From: Episyrphus balteatus
Taxonomy: Eukaryota; Arthropoda; Insecta; Diptera; Syrphidae
Direction: 5' to 3'
Length of the DNA stretch: 64,000 nt
Assembly: GCF_945859705.1 (NCBI RefSeq)
Contig: NC_079137.1
Location: 27,213,322 to 27,277,321, forward strand
Shown piece after piece: positions 55,732 through 64,000 of the stretch (positions are counted from its first letter, which is position 1; every line of letters begins with the position of its first letter). A program made the translations under genes and the position numbers. Below the pieces are notes generated by a model. The model was given only the letters and a program-made list of their open reading frames with translations. It was not told the origin of the DNA and made no database searches.

Positions 55732-57686
55732 TCTTCCGGCGGGGCGATACTTGAAAGCTCCAGTGGATATAGGAGCTGGACTGGTCTTCTGAATAGCTTC
55801 CCATTTGGGCATCGAATTTCACAGGAGCGTACCTTTTGGTCTCTTCCGATGTAGGCTTTAGTTATAATTACCAACTTCCAGTGTATACGAGGAGTTGCTT
55901 GATCATAAAGAAGAACGACATCTCCTTCCTTTAGTTGGATTGATTCTTTAAATTGATTGTGATGAAAAGATCGAAGACTTTGAAGGTACTCTATTTTCCA
56001 TCGTTTTGACAGCTTCGCATTGAACTTCATACGTTGTTTCTATAGCTCCCTTAGCTTTGTATCTTCATCTGCAGCTGTTTGAAAATCGGGAATAGATGAC
56101 GAGAATCCCAATAAAAACTTTGCTGGTGTAAGGGGTGACAATTCTAATGGGTCACTGGACACGTACGTCAAGGGTCTATCGTTGGCAACGGCTTCGGTTT
56201 CTGTTAGGATGGTTCGAAGTTGTTCGAAATTCAGTTTGGCTTTTCCGATAGTCACCTTTAGGGTGTTTTTCGCTTATCTGATGAGACGTTCCCAAAAGAA
56301 AGCCCACCAGGGAGCTCTCTCCACAATAAAGTCCCATTGAATTCGGTTTTTGGATAAGAAACCTTGTGCTTCTTCTTCGCCAAACAGATCCTTGATCTTT
56401 TCTAACTCTAAGGCAGCCCGCCTAAAAGTTTTTGCGTTATCGGAAATTATCGTAGAAGGGACTCCTCTTCGGGCCATAAACCGTCTTAACGCCATTATGC
56501 AGCTTTCTGTTGTAATACTAGCCGTAAGTTCCAAATGAACAGCTCGAATACTCGCACAGGTGAATATCAAGATGTAAGCTTTTTGCATGTCATTTTCTGA
56601 GTTTGCATAATAAAGGGGCCCAGCAAAATCGATACCAACGACGTTAAAGGGTCTTGTCATTGTTAATCTTTTTAGTGGTAACGGAGCAAATAGTTGTGTG
56701 GCTGGTTGACCAAAAAGCTTCTTGGACACAATACAGGAATTGATTGTCTTCTTCACCAGCTGCCGTCCTTTGATGATCCAAAAACGTTCTCGAATCTTTG
56801 TCAGAACAACATTAACAATGAGTCTCGTTATCGCATGATTTGATGGTAGAATAATGGGATGTCTAAGGTCAAATGGTTCGTCTAGTAATTAGAGCCTCCC
56901 TCCAAGCCTCATCAGCCCATCTTCGTCTAAGAATGGGCTTAGTTCAATCAGTTTTGAAGACGCATTTAAAGGCAATTTTCTCTGTAAGCAGCGAATTTCG
57001 TTAGTAAAACTGAACAATTGTACATACCTAATCCAGTAACGTTCGGATTCTTCTATTTCTGTTTTCGTTAGTGGGCCTTCAAAAGTCTTCTCTTTGGTTA
57101 TAAAGAAGTTGATGTATCGAAGTACCCAACTGGTGACACGCAGCAACCGAAGCCAGCTTCCAAATTTGTCAAAGTCAAAAATTGGTTGTTTGATTCTCTT
57201 GACATCAATCTCCAGCAGTAAAGCAGTATTAAAGCCTATGTCAGGAACAGGATGACTGTTGTTTGGTTTGAATTCGTATACCCACTTCGGACCATGGGCC
57301 CATAATGATGACTTTTGAAGTTTTTCTCCAGAAATTCCCCTGGTAATTAGGTCACCTGGGTTCTCATTTCCCGCACAGTGGTCCCAATCGAGAATAGAAC
57401 TATGGCGACGAATTTCTATAACTCTGCTTTGGATGTACGGCTTCCACCGCTGTGACTGACCACATATCCAGTTTAAAGTTATTCTTGAGTCAGTCCAGAA
57501 GAAGTACTTTTTGACTGAGACCTTCAGGGCATCTTTAAGGTAGGTACCAATTCTGGCGGCTATTAAGGCAGCTGTCAATTCAACATTTCGCTTGCTTCCG
57601 TTGTTCAGATTAGATTCTAAGAAGCTCTGGATCGATTGCATTGGAACAGACAACTCATCGCTAAAAACTGACCAGGTCAAACCCAA
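55719..57686 (-). pseudogene. BEL pol remnant: RNase H, integrase, C-terminal DUF5641 domain
   Basis: From 57686: KVLGLTW-like RT edge, then ELTAALIAARIGTYLKDALK and KYFFWTDSRITLNWI (RNase H-like). The integrase zinc-binding region around 56750-56880 is damaged (frame break after GGRL; the expected second Cys of CIVSKKL is Ser). The integrase core is readable: Asp in VVGIDFAGPLY, Asp in TIISDNAKTF, Glu in WWAFFWERLIR. In-frame stops follow LIR (56271-56273) and LREL (about 56037-56042), and the final domain (LKEGDVVLLYD, HWKLVIITKAYIGRDQ) runs to 55719. The main RT domain and protease are absent. Not functional as it stands. Confidence 0.88.
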
Positions 57687-58840
57687 AACCTTTTGGGTGA
57701 TTGGAAATTGTTTTTAAGTAAAATTTGTCTTTTTTGTTGTAGTGTTAAATGGCTAGAACATTCACTTGTGATATGGTCTGTTGAATTGCAAAATGCACAC
57801 ACACTTTTGCTAATTTTCAGTAAACTCGTCGCAGTTGTAGGTGGTTCTTTTGTATTAGTGTGAAGAGGGGAAACCTTACTTTTTTCGAGTGCTTTTATCT
57901 CGCTCTTAAGAAAACACATGATGCTCTTCACATACTGACTTTGTGCTTGCGATGTTTGTGAATTTCTTTCGCTTTCGTCTGTATTCTCATCATCAGCGAT
58001 ATTAGCAATATGGTTTTCCTTTCCACACCTTCGATGATAATCGACTCTTAATTCAACCGGCATACATCTTAGCAAAACTGTTTTTAGAATAACGTCATAT
58101 TGTTGTGTGGGTACTTTTAATGCAGTTAGGGTTCTGATGGACGTTGTGATTGTGTTGTAAAGATTCCGCAAACCAACAGCATCGTTTCTTGTGGTAACAG
58201 GGCGGAGTGCAATAAGCTTTTGCATGTGGTTGTCAATTATTTTTTCAGTGTCACCATACTGCTCTTTTAACAAAGAAACCGCTGCTTCATAGCATGATGA
58301 GGTAGCTGTAAAACCATCAACCACTCTTTTTGCTGCACCAACCAATGAACCTTCCAAGTAGTAGAATTTTTCCGCTTCGGACAACTGTAGATTTTGATGG
58401 ACAGCAACGTCAAATTGTTCCCAGAAGGGCAACCATTCCCTCATGTCACCACTGAAACGCTTGAGCTGTAATTTAGGAAGCTTTGTATTACCTTTATTTG
58501 ATGAGACATTATTAGAATCTCCATTCATCTTAGGTTGCGATTTAAAATGAATTGCTTTTAAACGTAGATTCAAGCGTGCGAGAATTGTGACCGCCGAGTC
58601 CTCATACTCAGCAACTTTTTGGGCATCCGTATCGTGGTCTTCGGGTTTAATTAGTGCTTTTGCCAAAATTTGCTGATCTATACTTTTAACACTCGCGTAC
58701 ACTGCATTTAATCTTTCTATATGGACGCTAAGCTCTTCAAGTTTATCGATATCACTTTCGTTCGATTCGAGAGTTTCTTTCGCGGATTTAATTAATTTCG
58801 TTAGTTGTGCTCTAAAAGCACGACGTGTAGCGATTTCCAT
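57677..58840 (-). CDS. BEL/Pao gag polyprotein
   Basis: About 387 aa from the ATG at 58840 (MEIATRRAFRAQLTKLIKSA). An in-frame ATG at 58882 would start inside the LTR and cross the primer site, so it is unlikely. Seen: an N-terminal coiled-coil-like region, then LPKLQLKRFSGDMREWLPFW (start of the DUF1759 gag domain), YYLEGSLVGAAKRVVDGF, and a zinc knuckle CAFCNSTDHITSEC (C-x2-C-x4-H-x4-C). It ends FQSPKRFWV at the deletion junction, so its natural C-terminus and protease are lost. The frame is undamaged up to there. Confidence 0.88.
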   Translation of the reverse strand: MEIATRRAFRAQLTKLIKSAKETLESNESDIDKLEELSVHIERLNAVYASVKSIDQQILAKALIKPEDHDTDAQKVAEYEDSAVTILARLNLRLKAIHFKSQPKMNGDSNNVSSNKGNTKLPKLQLKRFSGDMREWLPFWEQFDVAVHQNLQLSEAEKFYYLEGSLVGAAKRVVDGFTATSSCYEAAVSLLKEQYGDTEKIIDNHMQKLIALRPVTTRNDAVGLRNLYNTITTSIRTLTALKVPTQQYDVILKTVLLRCMPVELRVDYHRRCGKENHIANIADDENTDESERNSQTSQAQSQYVKSIMCFLKSEIKALEKSKVSPLHTNTKEPPTTATSLLKISKSVCAFCNSTDHITSECSSHLTLQQKRQILLKNNFQSPKRFWV

Positions 58841-58869
58841 ATCTTTTTTTCTCTGGTTTCGGCACCAAA

Positions 58870-59121
58870 TATTAAAAAACAACGCAAACTGAATACAGAA
58901 ATTAAAAACGCAAATCTTTTAAAATAATCGAATGTCTTTTTAATTAAATGACTTTCTTTTTGAGATCGAGATTGCAACTGCCGGAATGGCAGGCAAATAA
59001 TATGATACATACTTAATATGTACTAATACATAGATGATGATTTAAAAATTAATACTATTACAAAACATAGAAACCAAACAAACAATGAAAACAGTGTTGG
59101 TAGATTGGTTATTTTTCAACA
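58870..59121 (-). repeat. BEL element 5' LTR
   Basis: 252 bp; on the minus strand it starts TGTTGAAAAATAACC and ends TTTTTTAATA. Confidence 0.9.
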
Positions 59122-59126
59122 CCTAG

Positions 59127-59686
59127 GATTTTTCTATGATGATTGTCACTTTACACTCAAAAAATATATACACTATTATATATGTATAATTATATATTTA
59201 TATAATTATAGTAAAACAGTTACGACTGGCATTCGTAACAAAAATATTCGTGCATTGTACGCATATTCGTAAAATACACGAAGTATTCGTGCAGCGAAAT
59301 ATTTACGAATGCATTAGTGAAATTTTACTAATAACTGTAGTAATTTATCCACGAATTTATTCGTTCAATACACTAATATTATTCGTAAACACAAATTAAG
59401 GAACTTTTATGAGTACATTGTACGAATTATTGCGTACTAATAACATTCGTAAGTTCTTCGTACGAATGAATTCGTAATTTGATGCATTAAATTCGTACTA
59501 TTTATTAATAAATTCGTACTATTTACTAAGTAAATACTAATATTCGTAGACAAATTTATTCGTAGGGTGCCTGTACACATTATTCGTAGAATGTACGAAT
59601 AATTCGTAGAGTTGTACTTAATTTGAACCGTTATTTCCGTTATTTATTAATCGTTTTCCATTCCTAAATAACATCAAAAATTTTAG
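59127..59686. repeat. ATTCGTA-rich region
   Basis: More than twenty copies of ATTCGTA/TACGAAT in both orientations between 59230 and 59610, unevenly spaced. It is not a simple tandem repeat. It may be the subterminal zone of another transposon or a decayed satellite. Confidence 0.5.
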
Positions 59687-60545
59687 TTGCAATACGCGTG
59701 TCGTCGCTTTGTTTTTGAAAATATTCCATATAAACCTAAAATTGTTACAAAATATGTGGATGACATTTTTGTTATACTTAAATCTAGTCATGTTAATTCA
59801 ATTTTAGATGCACTGAATGGTTTTCATCCAAAAATTCAATTTACAGTTGAATATGAAAATAATGGAAAACTTCCGTACGTTGACGTGCTTGTAATTAGGA
59901 AAAATAACCGTTTGATATTTGATTGGTATAAAAAAATAACATCATCAGGTCGCCTTATTAATTATAATTCCCAACAGCCAAAACAAATCATTATTAATAC
60001 AGCAAAAAAATTTATAACCAGAGTATTGGATATCAGTGATATTGCCTTTCGTCAGAATAACATTACAAAAATCATGGATGTTTTACTATCAAATTCTTTT
60101 CCAATAAATATAATAAAAACTTTGTTGAACCAATATTTCAACCCGTGCGTTGGTTAGCCCAAATTTAGTTACAAATACAACACAGTTTTCCTACAGAAGT
60201 ACTGTGTTTGTGTACTGTGGTTTGTATATTCCTCATCTTTCGAATCGAATTCAAGATGCTTCTATTAGAAACAAAGATAGTGTTCGTTTAGCTTTTAAAT
60301 CAGTAAATGTTTTGAGAAATTCACTTTTTTCAAATTTAAAAGGTGAGTTTTCTAAAAACGATAAATCAAATATAGTATATATATATATATAATGTTTAGG
60401 TGATGGAGCAAACTATTGTCCATCAGTTTATGTAGGTACTTCCATGCAGAAGCTTAAAAATCGTATAGCTGGTCATAGATAGGATATTAATAACGCACAT
60501 TCTCATAAAACTGCTCTAGCTTTGCATTGTATAGGTGAGGGATAT

Positions 60546-62027
60546 CCCTTCAAGCAAACAAGTCCGACCTCGGTCCGAATCCGCTCCGCCTGAGGTGGAG
60601 CTGAGTCCGACTTCGGATCAGAAACTGGTCCGAAGGCGGCTCAAATTAGTATGGAAATTATAATCACCGCGAAGTCGATTGCATATGTATTGGTGTGGTG
60701 AAAACCTCCATTCCGAGAAAACGGAGCCGAAGTCGGACCCGAGGCGGATCAGCGAAAACCTACCAGAAAGAGGAACAAAAGAGGGATGACGTTTCGCATT
60801 TGCGACCAAAAAAAGAACAAGATTTATTTTTTTTTCACTGAAATTGTTTTATTTATTTAACTTTCACAAACACAAATGTTAACATTTATTTTCTGAAGAA
60901 ACAGCATACAGGCCAGCGGCAGGAATAATTGATTTTCCAAAATTTTATTTGTTGAATGTTGTTCATGGTTGGTGGGGGCGTCAGGCTGCAGGAGAAGATG
61001 ACTTCCTACGAAAAACATAAAAAAGATTAATTACACCGGCACACAAAATAAAAAAAGTGTCATGAACCAGAAACCGGACCTATGTTTCTATATGTTTTTG
61101 GGCACGCTGAATCCGAATTTCAAGTCCATTTGGCCCTGTCACCCTCCAGTTTTGAGTAAAATGCAAAAAACTAAAAAAAAGGAAGTTTTTTGCCTTTTTT
61201 GGGGTATTTTTTACATTTTTCTCAAAACTGGAGGGTGACCGGGCAAAACGGACTTGAAATTCGGATTCAGCGGGTCCAAAAAAATATAGAAAGATAGGTC
61301 TGGTTCCTGGTACATACAACTTTTTTTTTGGTGTGCTGGCACTTTCGCGACATGTCGCTTTCATCCCCGGCACACAAAAAAAAAAGTTTCATGTACCAGG
61401 AACCAGACCTATCTTTCTATATGTTTTTGGACTCGCTGAATTCGAATTTCAAGTCCGTTTTGCCCGAACACCTTTCAGTTTTGAGAAAAATGCAAAAAAC
61501 TCCATAAAAGTCATACAAATTCAAACGAAATGCAGTCGTAGCTCAAAACTGGAGGGTTACAGGGCCAAACGGACTTGAAATTCGGATTCAGCGTGTCCAA
61601 AAACATATAGAAAGATAGGTCTGGTTTCTGGTTCATGACACTTTTTTTATGACATGACACTTTTTTTTTTGTGTGCCGGTGTTATTGATTAGAAATTTGC
61701 TAAGCTACATTTCAGCAGTGCATACCTGTTTTTTATTCCAATTAATATTAATAATATTATTATTATTATTTTTGACGAGTCACGAGCACGACACGCGAGG
61801 AACTTCAACAAATAACAAATAAATAACAAAATGGCACTTTGTCATTTTCTTGCCTTTGCAAAGACATGTCTTTCTTTCGTCAGTTCTCCTTTTCGCATTT
61901 TTCACCACGCTTCTCCTTCGGCTTTTGTGTTCATACACAAAAAGTTGCAAGTGTGTGAGTGCAACCCCTTTTTTCGCGTTCTGAGGTCGGAGTGTCTTTG
62001 TTGAACTCATTTTTCTTGCTTGAAGGG
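60546..62027. mobile_element. CCCTTCAAGCAA family element, copy 2
   Basis: 1482 bp, ends CCCTTCAAGCAAACAAGTCC and TTGCTTGAAGGG, AT at 60544-60545 and 62028-62029. Excising it with one AT restores the Penelope reading frame, which confirms the 2-bp duplication. It contains the element 61034-61681. Confidence 0.85.
61034..61681. mobile_element. Harbinger-type element of four alternating inverted units
   Basis: Ends CACCGGCACACAAAA and TTTTGTGTGCCGGTG; TTA at 61031-61033 and 61682-61684. A unit of about 120 bp (CCTATCTTTCTATATG, then CGAATTTCAAGTCC) occurs four times in alternating orientation, starting near 61040, 61205, 61370 and 61540. No coding content. Confidence 0.8.
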
Positions 62028-62515
62028 ATAGACCAGATTATAACAATGTAGATATTTTACAGTCAGAAAAGCATTATAATAAGAGAATAATATTAGACAG
62101 ACAACACTGTTAATAGGAGGTCGGATTGTGAAGGGCTTAGCAGTATTTATAGTCAGTTTGTTAAAAGGAATTTTTAAAATGAATAATCAACTCAATTTGA
62201 TAAGAAAATTTTTTGAATTTCTTATCAAATAATTAAAAAAAGTTTTTATGTTTTGAAATTTCGATAACAGAAAACGTCTTTTTCAAGACATTTTTTATTG
62301 ATTTTTGAAATATTGAAGCGAGACAAAAAACCTAAAAAAACCTTTAACAGCAATTAATTGGAGATCAAAAGATTAAAGATAAGTATTTATTCTATACGTT
62401 TTAGCATTTTTTTAGAATTATTTTTTCTTAGTCCTGAAGAAGCGTGTAAGCGAAACGTCGACAAAGAAGTTTAGATAAAATCGAAACAAGACCTATAGCC
62501 AGCGAAGAAGATAAC

Positions 62516-63130
62516 ATTTATTTTTTGTTAAAGCCTAGTACGCAGCTGAAGCGAAACGAAATTTTACATACAAAATTTCGAAATCTTGAACGAAATTAAT
62601 TTTGTTTTATTTTTGCTTTAAAACTTATTTTCTGATGTTTTTCCTTGAATTTTTTGATTTGTATTTTTATTATTTTTACTTTGCTATAATATCCGATGGT
62701 ACCTATTATTTCGTTTGCATGTTCGCTGTTGACTTTGGAGACTTCAAAATAAAAAAGTAGTCTTTCAAAAAAAAAAAAAATAATTTTTTTGATTCTGTCA
62801 AAATTCAAAAATTGCGAATTTGTGTACATAGCTTCTAAAATATCATAACACTATAACGCTTTACACAAAATAGCTGAAGATATGCTTTATTTACACTAGA
62901 GTGACCGCAACTCCCATAGAAAAAATTTTTTGTCGAATTTTTTTTCGGGGGAACCCCATAAAATGTTCCGCCTTTGCAGATTTTTAGATAGCCAAAATTT
63001 CAGCTCGATTGGATAACTCTAAATGGTGCCGACACTCGCTCAAAGTATCAAAAATCTCTGTTTTTTCACTGTTTTTGGAAGAAAATTAGCTCTAGCTCCC
63101 AAACAAATCGGGTTATTTTCACTTTTTATA
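62516..63130. other. Unannotated
   Basis: AAGCCTAGTACGCAGCTGAA at 62532-62551 looks like a MITE terminus, but no partner was found. Otherwise AT-rich. Confidence 0.3.
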
Positions 63131-64000
63131 CAGAGTGTCCCAAAAGTAATGGATCAAACGAAGTATGCTAATAGGGGATCTTAAGGGCTCTCAGAATTTG
63201 GTAACTTGTTCATCCCAAATCCTTACGGTTTTCGATTTAATGCAATTCTTGTGAAATTTCGAAAAATCTCGACTTTGCAACAGTATTTTGCTTCCTGCTG
63301 CCATTATTGATTTTTGTTTTTTACAATTCTTTTACTAAAACATTGACAAATAATTAGGAACAATTAATTAATCAAAATATTTTTTATTCCATAAGCCATT
63401 TCAATGCAAATTAACTAACAGTTTCAAGTTTTATAAAAAATCAATTTTTTACTTTTATTTGAGAGCAACACCGCAAAAAAAATTTCTATGGTGTGAGAAT
63501 GGTTTATTATTTTTAAAAGTTGCCCTGTTATTGTAGTTTTCAAAAATGTATAAAAGTTTCCAAAGTTGCAGTTAGATCGCAAAATATTACAATTTGAATT
63601 CAACAAAACAGGGTTTTTCAAAGCAAAAATACAAACGAAAATAGAGGCTTTTGTTCAAAGAAAAATAAACAAATAACAGTTCGAGAAAATGTGTTTGTTT
63701 TGGTTGTTTTTTGCTCTGAAAACCCCTGTTTTGTTGAATTCAAATTGTAATATTTTGCGATCTAACTGCAACTTTGGAAACTTTTATACATTTTTGAAAA
63801 CTACAATAACAGGGCAACTTTTTAAAATAATAAACCATTCTCACACCATAGAAATTTGTTTTGCGGTGTTGCTCTAAAAAAAAAGTAAAAAATTGATTTT
63901 TTAAAAAACTTGAAACTGTTAGTTAATTTGCATCGAAATGCCTTATGGAATAAAAAATATTTTGATTAATTAATTGTTCCTAATTATTTGTCAATGTTTT
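63131..64000. repeat. Large palindrome running off the window
   Basis: Starts ACAGAGTGTCCCAAAAGTAA at about 63131. Sequence 63340-63630 is mirrored at 63700-64000 (GTTTCAAGTTTTATAAAAAA, ATTGTAATATTTTGCGATC and inverses) around a centre near 63665. By symmetry the right arm should continue about 200 bp past the window. Same type as 14351-15371 and 41579-42636. Confidence 0.8.

Larger units (their letters stand above)
55480..59121 (-). mobile_element. BEL/Pao LTR retrotransposon, internally deleted
   Basis: 3642 bp on the minus strand, flanked by CCTAG at 55475-55479 and 59122-59126. The 252-bp LTRs begin TGTTGAAAAATAACC. A TGGTGCCGAAACC primer-binding-like site lies just inside the 5' LTR (58868-58856). 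Gag is open, but protease and reverse transcriptase are missing and pol resumes at the RNase H region. Intact BEL elements are near 6 kb. The LTRs differ at four positions by eye, so insertion was recent. It could only move with help in trans. Confidence 0.9.
59687..62515 (+). pseudogene. Penelope-like element: reverse transcriptase plus GIY-YIG endonuclease, broken
   Basis: The first frame (59687-60157) begins inside the RT: KIVTKYVDDIFVILKSSH carries the catalytic YVDD, followed by GKLPYVDVLVIRKNNR, FDWYKKITSSGRLINYNS and QPKQIIINTAKKFITRVLDI, the usual Penelope order. After a frameshift near 60150 the thumb/linker follows (YIPHLSNRIQDASIRNKDSV, RLAFKSVNVLRNSL). Then, past an AT microsatellite (60376-60392), a GIY-YIG-type stretch appears: GANYCPSVYVGTSMQKLKNR, IAGHR, stop, DINNAHSHKTALALHCIGEG. 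The frame resumes beyond an inserted element as YRPDYNNVDILQSEKHYNKR at 62028-62100. A CTGAAGAAGCG, then CGAAACGTCG motif at 62433-62461 resembles Penelope 3' ends. The 5' part of the RT is missing. Confidence 0.85.

Noticed and set aside
1..64000. CRISPR arrays, bacterial operons or Shine-Dalgarno sites
   Set aside because: The genes have spliceosomal introns and eukaryotic families; direct repeats found are transposon-derived without CRISPR spacing.

Overview
The window looks like AT-rich nuclear DNA of a brachyceran fly. It holds three well-preserved single-copy host genes of dipteran type, with short GT-AG introns in two of them, set in long intergenic and intronic stretches packed with nested transposable elements. 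The species cannot be fixed from sequence alone.

Host genes: (1) 9545-10864 (+), an apparently single-exon GPI mannosyltransferase 2 (PIG-V; Drosophila vegetable). (2) 19552-20941 (-), mitochondrial phenylalanyl-tRNA synthetase (FARS2/PheRS-m), two coding exons, 443 aa. (3) 32129-40257 (-), a secreted/lysosomal cathepsin L (Cp1-like), four coding exons, 341 aa, whose 7 kb first intron is full of transposons. They act in unrelated processes (ER GPI-anchor synthesis, mitochondrial translation, lysosomal proteolysis) and show no operon-like relation.

Everything else is mobile-element sequence. 0-9 kb: stacked short TIR elements, a 5'-truncated RTE retrotransposon copy with a 15-bp target duplication, and a tRNA-Leu-like sequence. 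12-19 kb: TIR elements, a 1 kb palindrome, two LINE fragments. 21-30 kb: a Russian-doll locus. One TIR element was broken twice, by a 3.4 kb element with perfect 61-bp TIRs and by a 2.9 kb element with TA duplication. The 3.4 kb element carries intron-containing, frameshifted pieces of the dynein intermediate chain gene short wing (sw), plus a second exon-like unit of unknown origin; it looks like a Pack-type gene-capturing transposon. 30-43 kb: Cp1 with hAT, Tc1 (internally inverted), Mutator-like and Harbinger-like insertions. 43-52 kb: mostly unannotated AT-rich DNA with four TIR elements. 52-54 kb: an unusual array of about 20 inverted and direct copies of one palindromic terminus. 54-60 kb: nested hAT-like elements and a 3.64 kb internally deleted BEL/Pao retrotransposon with nearly identical LTRs. 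59.7-62.5 kb: a broken Penelope-like element (RT plus GIY-YIG) cut by a TIR element. 63.1 kb to the end: half of another large palindrome.

Most insertions were delimited by reading target-site duplications directly, which gives the nesting order. No CRISPR array, rRNA or clearly functional tRNA was seen.
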